The notes beneath the pieces were generated by a model. It ran no database searches. It saw only the letters and a list, made by a program, of their open reading frames with translations, and was not told where the DNA came from. From JADJQU01 sp035490315 (GTDB taxonomy: Bacteria; Planctomycetota; UBA1135; GCA-002686595): DNA of 32,091 bases. This document shows positions 1 through 8,095 of the stretch, piece after piece. Both the position numbers and the translations under genes were made by a program. The DNA is taken from positions 1 to 32,091 of the forward strand of contig DATHET010000218.1 of the NCBI GenBank assembly GCA_035490315.1, given 5' to 3'. Position 1 is the stretch's first letter, and every line of letters begins with the position of its first letter.

Positions 1-2
1 AC

Positions 3-338
3 AACCGATGGCTCGTGTTCCCGCAGGATTTTCCGTCGGCCAATGCGCTCTCGGCGCGGGGAATTCGCCGCGTGATCCTCGTGCAGGACTCCGATACCCG
101 TCCGCAGAGCGACCTGGCGCACGTCCTCCTTCGCTGGCAGCGCGCGGGGCTCGAGATCCTCGCGCTCAACCTCGCCTCTGGCGCCAATACGCCGGTCGAG
201 ATCCGCGTGGCGACACCGACCTGGTTCCGTGCGCTGTTCTATCGCCTGCTCGCGACCACGCGCTTGCGCCGCAACTCGGCAGGCGGTTTCGGCACGATCG
301 TGCCCGAAGTCGCGGCGGCGGGCACCGGTTTCGCTTGA
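3..338 (+). CDS. C-terminal fragment of an unidentified protein
   Basis: An open frame enters from the left edge of the window and stops with TGA at 336-338, so only about the last 111 residues are visible and the true start lies outside. The fragment is a mixed alpha/beta sequence with the hydrophobic stretch RRVILVQDSD and a basic tail. No signal peptide, membrane segment or catalytic motif can be named. The codon composition (G or C in third positions) matches the neighbouring genes, which supports a real gene. The next gene begins about 200 bp downstream, so operon membership is unclear. I do not recognise the family. Confidence 0.5.
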   Translation, partial: NRWLVFPQDFPSANALSARGIRRVILVQDSDTRPQSDLAHVLLRWQRAGLEILALNLASGANTPVEIRVATPTWFRALFYRLLATTRLRRNSAGGFGTIVPEVAAAGTGFA

Positions 339-545
339 GCTACGATCAGCCGGGCCTGCGGGCTCGCGATGTCGTTGGCCGAGGATAGGACGTCGAGGGA
401 TTCGTTTTCGCTTCGGCCCAGCGGGGTTCGGTGAGGCCACGACGTTCTCTGGGCATTGTCCGCGTGAAACTTCGTCAGACCTCAGACGAATTCACGCGAG
501 TCCAGCCGCGGGCGCGCCATACTCGTACGCTGATCGATCCCAAGC

Positions 546-2006
546 GTGGCACGCGAAACCCGAGCTGAAATCGAAGTGACCCAGCGCTCCGCGTTCGACC
601 GCTGGATCGTGTTGTGGATCGCCGTCGGCTGCGCATTGCGACTGACGGGGCTCGGCGTGCATTCGTTGTGGTACGACGAACTTGCATCCATCGATATAGC
701 GCTCGCCGCCGATCCGATCGCGGTGCTGCGGCGAGATTTCCATCCGCCGTTGTACTACTTCGTGATTCGCTGGTGGGTGGGGCTCGGCGGACAGAGCGAC
801 GTGTGGTTGCGCTTGCTGCCGGCGCTGCTCTCCTGCGCAGCGCTCGCGCTTTTCGCGCAGTGGGCCGGCACGGTCGCCAGGAGCGCGTCGCGCGCCGCCG
901 TCGCGTTGTTCGCTGTCGCCCCATTCCAGGTCTGGCACGGCCAGGAACTCCGTGCCTACCCGCTGCTCGAAGTCGGCGTGCTCGCCGCGCTGATCGGGGC
1001 GGAGCACGTGCATCGCGGCCGGACCCTGCTTGGAGCGGCGCTCGTAGTTGCGGGACAAGCAGTCGCGTTCGGCGCTCACTACATGGGCGCGATGCTGTTC
1101 CCGGCGATCGGCGCGATCGCGCTGGTCCTGTGGCTCACCGGGCAATCGAGCTTGCGCCGCGCGAGCGCGCTGGTCGTCGCTTGCGCAGCGGGCATCGCCG
1201 CGTGGAGCCCGTTCCTGCTCGCGAACTTCGCCGCCCAACGCAGTGCGCCGTGGGGGCGACCAGGGATCCTTCACTGGCGCGGGCTCGTCGAGCTTCCCGC
1301 GCGGCAAATCCTGGTCGAGAACCAGTCGGTGCCACAGCCCTGGCTCACGGCCTTGTATGCCGTCGCCGGCGTCCTGCTCGCGCTGTGGTGGGTCTTCATC
1401 GTGGCTGCCCTGCGTCGTCGCGAACCCGCGAGCCTGCGCGTTCTCGCCGTGTTCGCAGGTCCCTTGCTCGGCGTGCTGGCCGCAGTCGTGCTCCTGGACA
1501 GCGGCTTCCAACCCAAGTACGTGTTCGTCGCCTCCCCTGCGACCGCGGTGATGATCGCCCTTGGCGCGGCCGCGATTCCACGGCCGCGCGTGAGAACTCT
1601 GCTCGGGGCCTTCGTCGTTGCAGGTGCGTTGCTGCTGAGCCTTTGGCACAAGCGCGGCAACCTGCGCGAGGACTACCGCAGCGCGTGCGCGGAGGTCGAA
1701 GCGATCTGGCGGCCGGGCGACGCCGTAGTGGCGATCAGCGGGACTGCCGAGCCGTTCTCGAGCGCACCGCTGCGACACTACTTCCGCGACCGCGAGGACG
1801 TGCTCGGGAGCGTCGTGAGCGAAAGTGACATCGCCGAAGTCGTGAGTCGCATCCAGATCGAGAAGCGGCGGTTGCACGTCATCTATCGCGAGGCGGACTA
1901 CGCGGTCGGTCCCCTGAACTCTGTCCGGGACTCGCTGACGAAGGTCGAGGAAGGCCCGAACCGTTTCCGCATCGTTCGCAGCCTGTGGCAATCCCTGCCG
2001 CGCTGA
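546..2006 (+). CDS. GT-C fold membrane glycosyltransferase (PMT/ArnT-like, GT39/GT83 type)
   Basis: A 486-residue polytopic membrane protein, probably moving a sugar from a lipid-linked donor to a substrate on the outer face of the membrane. Seen: a first membrane helix at about residues 19-38, then LWYDE at 41-45, where the acidic pair sits in the first external loop as in PMT-type enzymes. HPPLYY follows at 66-71, QELRAY lies about 135 residues in, and many hydrophobic helices run to about residue 370. A soluble C-terminal domain of about 110 residues follows. The order WxDE, then HPPLYY, then QEARxY is the known signature of the PMT_2 superfamily. The GTG start at 546 is uncertain; GTG 579 is an alternative that still precedes the first helix. 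The substrate cannot be predicted. Confidence 0.82.
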   Translation: MARETRAEIEVTQRSAFDRWIVLWIAVGCALRLTGLGVHSLWYDELASIDIALAADPIAVLRRDFHPPLYYFVIRWWVGLGGQSDVWLRLLPALLSCAALALFAQWAGTVARSASRAAVALFAVAPFQVWHGQELRAYPLLEVGVLAALIGAEHVHRGRTLLGAALVVAGQAVAFGAHYMGAMLFPAIGAIALVLWLTGQSSLRRASALVVACAAGIAAWSPFLLANFAAQRSAPWGRPGILHWRGLVELPARQILVENQSVPQPWLTALYAVAGVLLALWWVFIVAALRRREPASLRVLAVFAGPLLGVLAAVVLLDSGFQPKYVFVASPATAVMIALGAAAIPRPRVRTLLGAFVVAGALLLSLWHKRGNLREDYRSACAEVEAIWRPGDAVVAISGTAEPFSSAPLRHYFRDREDVLGSVVSESDIAEVVSRIQIEKRRLHVIYREADYAVGPLNSVRDSLTKVEEGPNRFRIVRSLWQSLPR

Positions 2007-2438
2007 AGCGACTGGCGGAATCTGCGTGACCACCGGTCGCGGCGGCGGACACCGGTTTCGATCGAGCGACGGCGAAGAGCTGGTCGAACGCTCGCGACTG
2101 AACGCTAGACTTCCGCATCATCGTCGACGGACCGCGCTCTTGAATCGGTGCAGTCCAGTCGGCGAGGACCTGCCAAGCCAGGGGACCCCGATGGGCATGG
2201 GGAAGGAGGTCGGACCGCCCCCCCCGGTCTCCTGGGCAGGCGCAAGCTTGGGCAGGCCGGTTCCAGCGCCCCGCGGGGGGTTGCCTGCCTCCGGGGCGCA
2301 AAAAGCTCCCCGGAACGGACGGGAGATCCGATATGTGATCTAATTCCGAGGTCACCGCGGGGACGGGGCAAGTCGCCCTGGTCCCGCGCTGTTTGACGCT
2401 GACAGGTGTTGCTTCCCTACGTAGTGGAGAATCCTTCA
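2007..2438 (+). other. Intergenic leader, GC-rich and strongly structured
   Basis: These 432 bases hold no convincing gene. The part from about 2150 to 2320 is full of complementary GC tracts and includes a run of eight C residues near 2218-2225. The clearest fold is a two-stage stem. GTTCC (2260-2264) pairs with GGAAC (2312-2316), and GCGCCCCG (2266-2273) pairs with CGGGGCGC (2292-2299). An A-rich internal bulge lies on the right arm. The region could be a long 5' leader of the secreted-protein gene at 2439, a small RNA, or terminator debris of the upstream gene. I compared it by eye with SRP RNA, 6S RNA, RNase P RNA, cobalamin and c-di-GMP riboswitch cores and saw no match. Confidence 0.35.
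2426..2429 (+). promoter_or_regulatory. Ribosome binding site GGAG that fixes the start at 2439
   Basis: GGAG lies nine bases before ATG 2439, the start of a short frame encoding a clean signal peptide. It matters because the longest uninterrupted frame begins only at GTG 2643, which has no well-spaced Shine-Dalgarno sequence. The site argues that the biological start is 2439 and that the two stops at 2523-2528 interrupt a real gene. Confidence 0.6.
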
Positions 2439-3347
2439 ATGAAAATGTCGAAACTGTGGATGGCCGGGGTCAGCCTCGGCCTGCTCGCCGCCGCAACTGC
2501 GCCGGCAAACGCCGCCCCCGGGTGATGAAACGCCAAATCGGCCCCTGCAGCTCCCGCTGCGGGCCCGAGCGGACCGGTCGGTCCGGGCTCAGCTGGCGCA
2601 ATTCCGACGACAGGCATCAATCGCGGCCAGAGCGCGCGAGGAGTGCTGAAGATTGTCTGGGAATTCCCAACGTATAAGGTCGAGGACAAGGCGACGGCGG
2701 GATCGACCGCACGCCGGGTGCGCACCGCGCTCACAGCGCAGGAAGCATTCAAAGTGATCGCGGGCAAGGATCCGCGCCCTCTACTGGTCCTGCGCGAGTG
2801 CAAGACTTGCAACGGCACCGATGATGCGCTGCTCTCCAAGGGCGCTGACAACGAGCGTACTTCGCTGATGTCGACGTGGTTCCACTGTGTGAAACTGCCG
2901 GTGGACGTGCTTCAGCCCGATCACCCGTTCTACGAGATGTTCGGCCACGACGATGCAGAGCACCTGTTCGTCGCCATGCCGGACGGATCCTCGAAGATCA
3001 AGCTCCAGAGCGATACTTCGCGCACGGAGCTGTGGGCCGCGATGGGGCAGATGCTCAACTCGTCGTACAAGAAGGACACGCAGCCGGTGATCAAGGAGGT
3101 GCGCAAGTTCCTCGACCGGATGGACGTGCTCGACACCCGCCTGACGGGCTTGAAGGAAAAGCGCAACGACGTGATCGAGAAGGACGGACAACATTCGTCC
3201 AAGCTCGACAAGGTCGATTCCGAGATCGCGGAGGTGCACAAGGAGATCGACGCCATGAAGGCGGAGATTGCCGAAGCCACCAAGCTCGAGCTCAAGGACA
3301 ACGGCGCCGTGAAAGACGGTTCCGTGCCGGCGAAAGCCGGGCGCTGA
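2439..3347 (+). CDS. Secreted thioredoxin-like protein with C-terminal coiled coil; frame broken by two TGA codons
   Basis: Frame 2439-3347 encodes a signal peptide (MKMSKLWMAG, then a hydrophobic run ending near TAPANA), then TGA TGA at 2523-2528, then an Ala/Pro/Gly linker and a folded domain in the same frame. The domain reads RPLLVLRECKTC: a beta strand followed by a CxxC pair, placed as in thioredoxin-like folds. A charged coiled coil rich in Lys and Glu fills the last 80 or so residues. The uninterrupted part starts at GTG 2643 (234 aa). Removing one C from the CCCCC run before the stops and adding one A in the AAA run after them restores a smooth linker (APGDETPKSAPAAP). This suggests two compensating homopolymer errors or mutations. 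Function is probably envelope redox or scaffold; this is not certain. It lies 12 nt before the next gene. Confidence 0.6.
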
Positions 3348-3359
3348 TACTCTTCTGCC

Positions 3360-4628
3360 GTGAGACAATCGCGCGTGGGCGGCGGGCTCCTCCAGCTCGT
3401 CGCCCACGCTCTGTTTTGCACCCTCTTCTGGGCCCTGCTTGCGACCGGCGCGGCGGGGCAGACCGGCAAGGAGGGCCCCGCGGGCGCCGCGGGCGCCGCG
3501 GAGGAGGACTTCCCGGCCGTCGATCCCTACACCAAGGGCAAGCCCGAGCTCGTCAAACAGGCCGGCTACGTGACGCTCGAGCCCTTCACCTTCGCGGAGG
3601 GCATCCAGGCCCAGGACATGGTCGAGGTGCTCGGGGGAATCGAGCTCCTGTGGGCCGAGACCGAGCACTTCAAGATCTGCTCCAGCCTGAAGACCTACAA
3701 GAGCAAGGCCGACCAGATCGAAAACGACGCGCTCGACCGCGACATCGCGCAACTGACGAAGAAACTCTCGACGTTCAAGAATCAGCGTGGGGCCAAGATC
3801 GATCCGTGGCTGCGACTGCACCTCTACGCGCTGAGGCTGGAGCGGTTGTACACGGAGTTCTGCCAGAGCACGGGATTCACCGACGCGGACTTCCCCCCGC
3901 TCGGCAAGACGACTGAAATGGGCTCGGGGCCGTGGCTCGGACAGAAGCTGAAGCCGACGATCCTGCTGTCGGAGAAGAGCTCGACCCTGGCCCGGTTCAC
4001 GCGCCAGTACACCAAGCGGGAGGAGACGTTCTCCTCGCGCTTCTACCTGCCGGGCGGCTCGATGTTCTTCGGCATCTCCGCCGAGGCCCTGCGCGAGAAC
4101 GGCTTCGAGCTCGACAACGCGCTGCACTGCGCGGTCGCCGCGAGCGTCGTGTCCAATTTCCTCGACGGATTGCGAGAGAATGGCTGGTCGTCACCCCTGT
4201 GGCTGAACGTCGGCATGGGGCACTGGTTCTGCAGGCGTATCGACGAGCGCTTCACATTCTACGCTGATGGCACGTCGAGAGGACAGGGCGATCAGTACGA
4301 GTGGAAGCCGCGCGTGCGCTCGCTCGTCGACAACAAGTTCGAGTATTCCTGGAACGACATGCTCGCCACGCAGGAGTGGAAGCAGCTCACACCCCAAGCC
4401 CACCTCCTGATCTGGTCGCGCATCGATTGGATGATGGACCAGCAGCCCGCCGCGATGCGCAAGTTCCTCGGGCCAGTGACCGTCAAGCTCTCGGTCGAGA
4501 AGCCCGAGGAGCGCGTCAAGCTTCTCGTCGAGCGCGCCAAGGCCGGGTTCGTCGCGGGCTACGGGAAGACTCCCGAGGAATGCGAGACCGCCTGGCGCGC
4601 GTGGGTCCGCAAGAAGTACGACCGTTAG
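3360..4628 (+). CDS. Secreted protein of unknown function, possibly a degenerate gluzincin-like peptidase relative
   Basis: 422 residues starting at GTG 3360, 12 nt after the preceding stop, so probably in one operon with it. An N-terminal signal sequence (hydrophobic LLQLVAHALFCTLFWALLA, ending near GAAGQ) predicts export. The mature part is soluble and has Trp-rich segments. Around residue 255 it reads LHCAVAASVVSNFL, and near residue 281 SPLWLNVGMGHWF. Planctomycete DUF1570-like and other MA-clan peptidases carry HExxH followed by PxWLxEGxAxYF at similar spacing. Here the HExxH glutamate and the second glutamate are absent, so if related the protein is probably not an active protease. That relationship is inference from spacing only. 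Confidence 0.65.
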   Translation: MRQSRVGGGLLQLVAHALFCTLFWALLATGAAGQTGKEGPAGAAGAAEEDFPAVDPYTKGKPELVKQAGYVTLEPFTFAEGIQAQDMVEVLGGIELLWAETEHFKICSSLKTYKSKADQIENDALDRDIAQLTKKLSTFKNQRGAKIDPWLRLHLYALRLERLYTEFCQSTGFTDADFPPLGKTTEMGSGPWLGQKLKPTILLSEKSSTLARFTRQYTKREETFSSRFYLPGGSMFFGISAEALRENGFELDNALHCAVAASVVSNFLDGLRENGWSSPLWLNVGMGHWFCRRIDERFTFYADGTSRGQGDQYEWKPRVRSLVDNKFEYSWNDMLATQEWKQLTPQAHLLIWSRIDWMMDQQPAAMRKFLGPVTVKLSVEKPEERVKLLVERAKAGFVAGYGKTPEECETAWRAWVRKKYDR

Positions 4629-4943
4629 GCGGGACTCGCAGCCGGTGCCCGCGCGGCGGCCTTGGGATGACGCCAGCGAAGCGCGCATTCTTCGCAAGGA
4701 TCTGAAGCCGGATCGCGAGCGTCCAGGCATTGCTGAGCAGGTCTGCTGGACGACTCGAGCGCGCGGGGGTGACGTTGCAACAAACCGCCTGACCGACCGC
4801 TGCTGCTGTCGTTCCTGATGCAGGTCTGCGCGCGCTTTCAGCGCCGATGATGTGTGTTTCGCCGTGAGCCCGACCCGGGTGATGTCAACGCGGAAAGGGC
4901 AAAGTGAGCGGGTTTCCTGACCGGGTACTTCGCGAGGCAAAAT
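4629..4943 (+). other. Intergenic region before the ECF sigma operon
   Basis: About 315 bases with no credible gene on either strand. GAGG at 4931-4934 lies six bases before GTG 4944 and is taken as the ribosome binding site of the sigma factor gene. A promoter must lie here, but no clear -35/-10 pair stands out, and no RNA gene or terminator with a T tract is visible. Confidence 0.4.
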
Positions 4944-5699
4944 GTGAGCGTGTCTGGCGCGAGACCGGGCACTGCAATGAGGACGGAAAGCAAGACAAGC
5001 TCGAGCCTGGCATCGGAGCGACGCGCGTCGCAGCAGCCGCGCAAATCGTGGAAGGCTGTAACCTCGGATCGCTCGCCACCGTTATCAGCTGCGCAACGAT
5101 CCAATGCGCATGAACGTGTGGCCCAGCCTCCCATCGAGCTCCAGGAATGCCTCGCGCGAGTTGCGCGCGGCGACCAGGAGGCGGCGCGGGACCTGGTCGG
5201 GCGCACGCACTCGATGGTCCAACGATTGGTGCGCGCCCACCGCTCGCGCCGCTTCAGCGACGAGGACCTCGTGCAAGAGGTGTATCTGACGATGTTCGCC
5301 AAGCTCGATCGCTACAGCCCGCGCGACGGAATTCCGTTCGAGCATTGGCTGTCGCGCTTGACGGTGAACACCTGCCGCGACGCGCTGCGCGGGGAGCAAC
5401 GCAGGCCGTGCTTGCCCTTGATGCTGGACCAGGCGCAGGCTTCGCTCGAAGCGCTGGACGGCGCGAGTGGCTCGACGCATTCGGACGCCGACGCGGCGCG
5501 CGAGCTGGTCGAGTTGTTGCTCGCCCAGCTTGCGCCCGACGATTCGCTGGTGTTGACCCTGCTCGATCTGGAGCAGCGCCCGGTGGCGGAGATCGCGCGC
5601 ATCACCGGCTGGAGCCCGGCACTCGTCAAGGTGCGAGCGTTCCGCGCGCGACGCAAGCTGCGTGCGATCGCCGAGCGGCGCGAGCGGGGAATGCCATGA
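4944..5699 (+). CDS. ECF-type RNA polymerase sigma factor
   Basis: A sigma-70 family factor of the extracytoplasmic-function type. Region 2 is visible from LARVARGDQEAARDLV through FSDEDLVQEVYLTMFAKL, which contains the conserved D-x-x-Q-E core of region 2.2, and continues into HWLSRLTVNTCRDALR. Region 4 is LAPDDSLVLTLLDLEQRPVAEIA followed by the recognition helix WSPALVKVRAFRARRKL. A Ser/Arg-rich extension of about 60 residues precedes region 2. Its reality depends on the start: GTG 4944 has GAGG at good spacing, while ATG 4977 and GTG 5118 are alternatives. The stop overlaps the next ATG (ATGA at 5696-5699). The position as first gene of a coupled five-gene set suggests it regulates that set. 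Confidence 0.9.
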   Translation: MSVSGARPGTAMRTESKTSSSLASERRASQQPRKSWKAVTSDRSPPLSAAQRSNAHERVAQPPIELQECLARVARGDQEAARDLVGRTHSMVQRLVRAHRSRRFSDEDLVQEVYLTMFAKLDRYSPRDGIPFEHWLSRLTVNTCRDALRGEQRRPCLPLMLDQAQASLEALDGASGSTHSDADAARELVELLLAQLAPDDSLVLTLLDLEQRPVAEIARITGWSPALVKVRAFRARRKLRAIAERRERGMP

Positions 5700-6118
5700 G
5701 TGACTTCGACGCGCGTTGGCAGCAACTGGTCGCGACCGCGCGCCGCGGGGCGGGTGACGAACGCGCACTCGATCCGCGGCAGACCGAGCGGCTTGCTCAA
5801 CTGGCGTTCGCGGCCCGACGCCAACACGAGCCCGCTTTGCAATGGCCCCGACTGGCGCTGGCCGCTGGTGTGTTCGTCGCTGCGCTCGCTGGAATCGGAC
5901 TCGGCGCCGAATCGCTGGGGATGACGTCCCAACTCGATTTTTCGGTGCGCGAGCTCGCCAGCCTTCCGCGGCGCGTGCCCGCGATCGCATTCCTTCCCGC
6001 GCCGCCCGGCCCAGAGTTTTTCGGCGTGCCCGAGCTCGCTGGTGCTTCGCCGGCGCCCTTGTTCTTGGCCTTGGATCGCATTCTCGTCCCACGCAACGAC
6101 CCGGAGACACTTCCATGA
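5696..6118 (+). CDS. Single-TM protein, candidate anti-sigma factor
   Basis: 140 residues. The ATG at 5696 overlaps the sigma factor stop by four bases and the TGA at 6116-6118 overlaps the next start in the same way, so it is translationally coupled on both sides. The N-terminal 50 residues are soluble and charged (RWQQLVATARRG, then a Gln/Arg-rich helix), one membrane helix spans about 51-71, and a Pro-rich segment of about 70 residues follows. Position and topology (cytoplasmic N terminus, one TM, outside C terminus) fit an anti-sigma factor for the adjacent ECF factor. No zinc-binding HxxxCxxC motif is present, so the assignment rests on context alone. Confidence 0.6.
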   Translation: MSDFDARWQQLVATARRGAGDERALDPRQTERLAQLAFAARRQHEPALQWPRLALAAGVFVAALAGIGLGAESLGMTSQLDFSVRELASLPRRVPAIAFLPAPPGPEFFGVPELAGASPAPLFLALDRILVPRNDPETLP

Positions 6119-6633
6119 TCATGGCCGACGTTCTGACCTGGTTCCTGATCGTGATCGGCAGCCTGATGGTGCTGATCGCGCACTGGCTCGGCGCCTTCGC
6201 GCTGTTTCCCGGATTGGTCGAAGCTTGCGGAGAGCGCTACGCGCGCCGACCGGTGGCGGCGACACTGCTGGGAGTCGTAATTCTGCTTCCACTTTTGTTG
6301 GGTGGGATCACGCTCGCCAAGACCGGACATCACCCGGCGATCAACATGGCGCTGATCGCCGGGCTCGTGATCCCGATGATGCTGGCGATGCTGGGTTCGG
6401 CTGGGTTGGCGCTGCGCATCGGCGCGGGCTTGCGATCGTCGAGCGATCTCGACCAGCCTTGGAGACGTGTGTTACGCGGAGGGACGGTGCTGAGCCTGGT
6501 CTTCGTTTTGCCGATGCTGGGTTGGTTCGTGCTGCTGCCCTGGGCGCTCGCCAGCGGCTTCGGCGCGGCGCTGCTCAGCTTGCGCGGAGGCCGCCGCGCC
6601 CCGGCGACTCTCTCCACCGAGCAACGCGTGTGA
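6115..6633 (+). CDS. Small integral membrane protein, four predicted helices
   Basis: 172 residues from ATG 6115, overlapping the previous stop by four bases; ATG 6121 is a possible alternative. Four hydrophobic segments are evident: near residues 5-28 (VLTWFLIVIGSLMVLIAHWLG), 47-69, 80-105 and 125-155. A basic cytoplasmic loop containing DQPWRRVLRGG lies between the last two. There are no catalytic or transport motifs that I recognise. The gene ends GTGTGA, where the start of the DUF1800 gene overlaps its stop. Its place between the putative anti-sigma gene and the DUF1800/DUF1501 pair suggests a membrane partner in the same envelope process, which remains unidentified. Confidence 0.7.
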   Translation: MIMADVLTWFLIVIGSLMVLIAHWLGAFALFPGLVEACGERYARRPVAATLLGVVILLPLLLGGITLAKTGHHPAINMALIAGLVIPMMLAMLGSAGLALRIGAGLRSSSDLDQPWRRVLRGGTVLSLVFVLPMLGWFVLLPWALASGFGAALLSLRGGRRAPATLSTEQRV

Positions 6634-8093
6634 ATCACACCAGGCGACAACTTCTCGCCGGCGGGATCGGCCTGTTCTCGCTCGCGAGCTGCAGCCGCGA
6701 CGAGCTGTGGAGCGCGATCGCTCCCGGCGAGACGCCGGCGAGCCTCGTGCCGCCGGCGAATGCCGAGCTCGATCTTGCGAGCCACGTGCTGCTGCGCACG
6801 AGCTTCGGCATCCGCCCTGGTGATCGCGAAGAGCTCTCGACGCTCGCGCCGACGATGGAAGCAGCTGTCGACGCCTGGCTCGCGGCCCAGCTCGCGCCCG
6901 AGGCGATCGACGACTCGGCCTGCGAGCATGCGCTGCGCCGCTTCGAGACCCTGCGCGAGCCGATCGGTGAGTTGTTCGAGTACCGCGAGCGCGTGCTGCG
7001 TCGCGACCTGGTCGGCGCGACGTTGCAGCGCGCCGTCATGACGCGCCACCAGCTGCGCGAAGTCATGTGCCACTTCTGGAGCGATCACTTCAACATCGAC
7101 ATCTCCAAGGGCGAATGCGCCTGGCTGAAGACCGCCGACGATCGCGAGGTCGTGCGCCGGCACGCGCTCGGACGCTTCGAGGATCTTCTGCGTGCCTCGG
7201 CCAAGAGTCCGGCCATGCTCTGGTACCTCGACGGGCGCGTGAACCAGAAGTCCACGCCAACGGACAAGCCGAACGAGAACTACGCGCGCGAGCTGTTGGA
7301 GCTGCACACGCTCGGCGTCGACGGCGGTTATTCGCAGCGAGACGTGATGAAAGTCGCGCGCTGCCTGACCGGCTGGACCGTGCGCGACCGCAAGGGCTTC
7401 TTCAAGGGCCGCGTCGAGTTCCGCCGGGAGCTGCACGACGACGGTGAGAAGCTGGTGCTCGGCGAGCGCATTGCATCCGGCGGCGGCGAGCAGGACCTGG
7501 AACGCGTGATCGCGATCGTCGCGGCTCACCCTTCGACCGCGCGGCATCTGGCGCGCAAGTTGTGCCGACGTTTCCTTTCTGACGATGCAACCGGCCTCGA
7601 CGAAGTCGCGAGCGCGTTCACGAATTCGCGCGGCGACATCGCCGCGACGCTGGCGGCCCTGTTCGCGCATCCGGCGTTCCGCGATCCGCAGTTGCGAGGA
7701 GCGAAGCTCAAACGTCCATTCCACTTCGTCGCTTCGTGCCTGCGCGCCACCGACGCCAAGAGCGATTGTGGGCCTGCGCTGATCGAGTATCTCGAGCGCA
7801 TGGGCCAGGCGCCGTTCCAGCACCCGACGCCCGACGGTTATCCCGAGCATGCCGCTGCCTGGACCGGGACACTTCTTTGGCGCTGGCGCTTCGCCGCAGT
7901 TCTCGCGAGCGGAGAGATCGCGGGCACGCGCATCGAAGCGGCGGCGTTGTCGCAACGCCTGGACGGTGCCGCCGGAACGTTGGCGCAACTTCTCGGACGC
8001 GCGCCTGACGCCGCGGAGCTCGAAGCCGCGAACGCCGCAGGCGAGGACGCGCTCGCGCTCGCCCTGGCATCCCCCGCTTTCCAACGCTGCTGA
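6630..8093 (+). CDS. DUF1800 family protein with Tat-like lipoprotein signal
   Basis: 487 residues from GTG 6630, whose GTG overlaps the previous stop (GTGA). The N terminus carries a twin-arginine pattern TRRQLLAG at residues 4-11 and a lipobox LASC with Cys21. It is therefore predicted to be exported folded and lipid anchored. Family hallmarks are clear: CHFWSDHFN near residue 147, PNENYARELLELHTLGVDGGY near 215, and LTGWTVRD shortly after. The length is typical of DUF1800. The biochemical role of the family is unknown; it is abundant in Planctomycetota and commonly paired with DUF1501, as here. The DUF1501 gene follows after two bases. Confidence 0.92.
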   Translation: MNHTRRQLLAGGIGLFSLASCSRDELWSAIAPGETPASLVPPANAELDLASHVLLRTSFGIRPGDREELSTLAPTMEAAVDAWLAAQLAPEAIDDSACEHALRRFETLREPIGELFEYRERVLRRDLVGATLQRAVMTRHQLREVMCHFWSDHFNIDISKGECAWLKTADDREVVRRHALGRFEDLLRASAKSPAMLWYLDGRVNQKSTPTDKPNENYARELLELHTLGVDGGYSQRDVMKVARCLTGWTVRDRKGFFKGRVEFRRELHDDGEKLVLGERIASGGGEQDLERVIAIVAAHPSTARHLARKLCRRFLSDDATGLDEVASAFTNSRGDIAATLAALFAHPAFRDPQLRGAKLKRPFHFVASCLRATDAKSDCGPALIEYLERMGQAPFQHPTPDGYPEHAAAWTGTLLWRWRFAAVLASGEIAGTRIEAAALSQRLDGAAGTLAQLLGRAPDAAELEAANAAGEDALALALASPAFQRC

Positions 8094-8095
8094 TC

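Noticed and set aside
492..2033. Long open frame on the strand opposite the first glycosyltransferase
   Set aside because: Arg/Glu/Gln-rich composition with no domain, fully overlapping a gene with clear PMT motifs. Such antisense frames are common at high GC.
2523..2528. Selenocysteine or other TGA recoding
   Set aside because: Two adjacent TGA codons in an Ala/Pro linker outside any redox motif make no sense for selenocysteine, and no SECIS-like hairpin was evident. Compensating indels explain it better.
2781..4127. Long minus-strand frame across the two secreted-protein genes
   Set aside because: It crosses a gene boundary and has low-complexity Leu/Arg/Gly content typical of a shadow frame, while the plus strand has signal peptides and a ribosome site.
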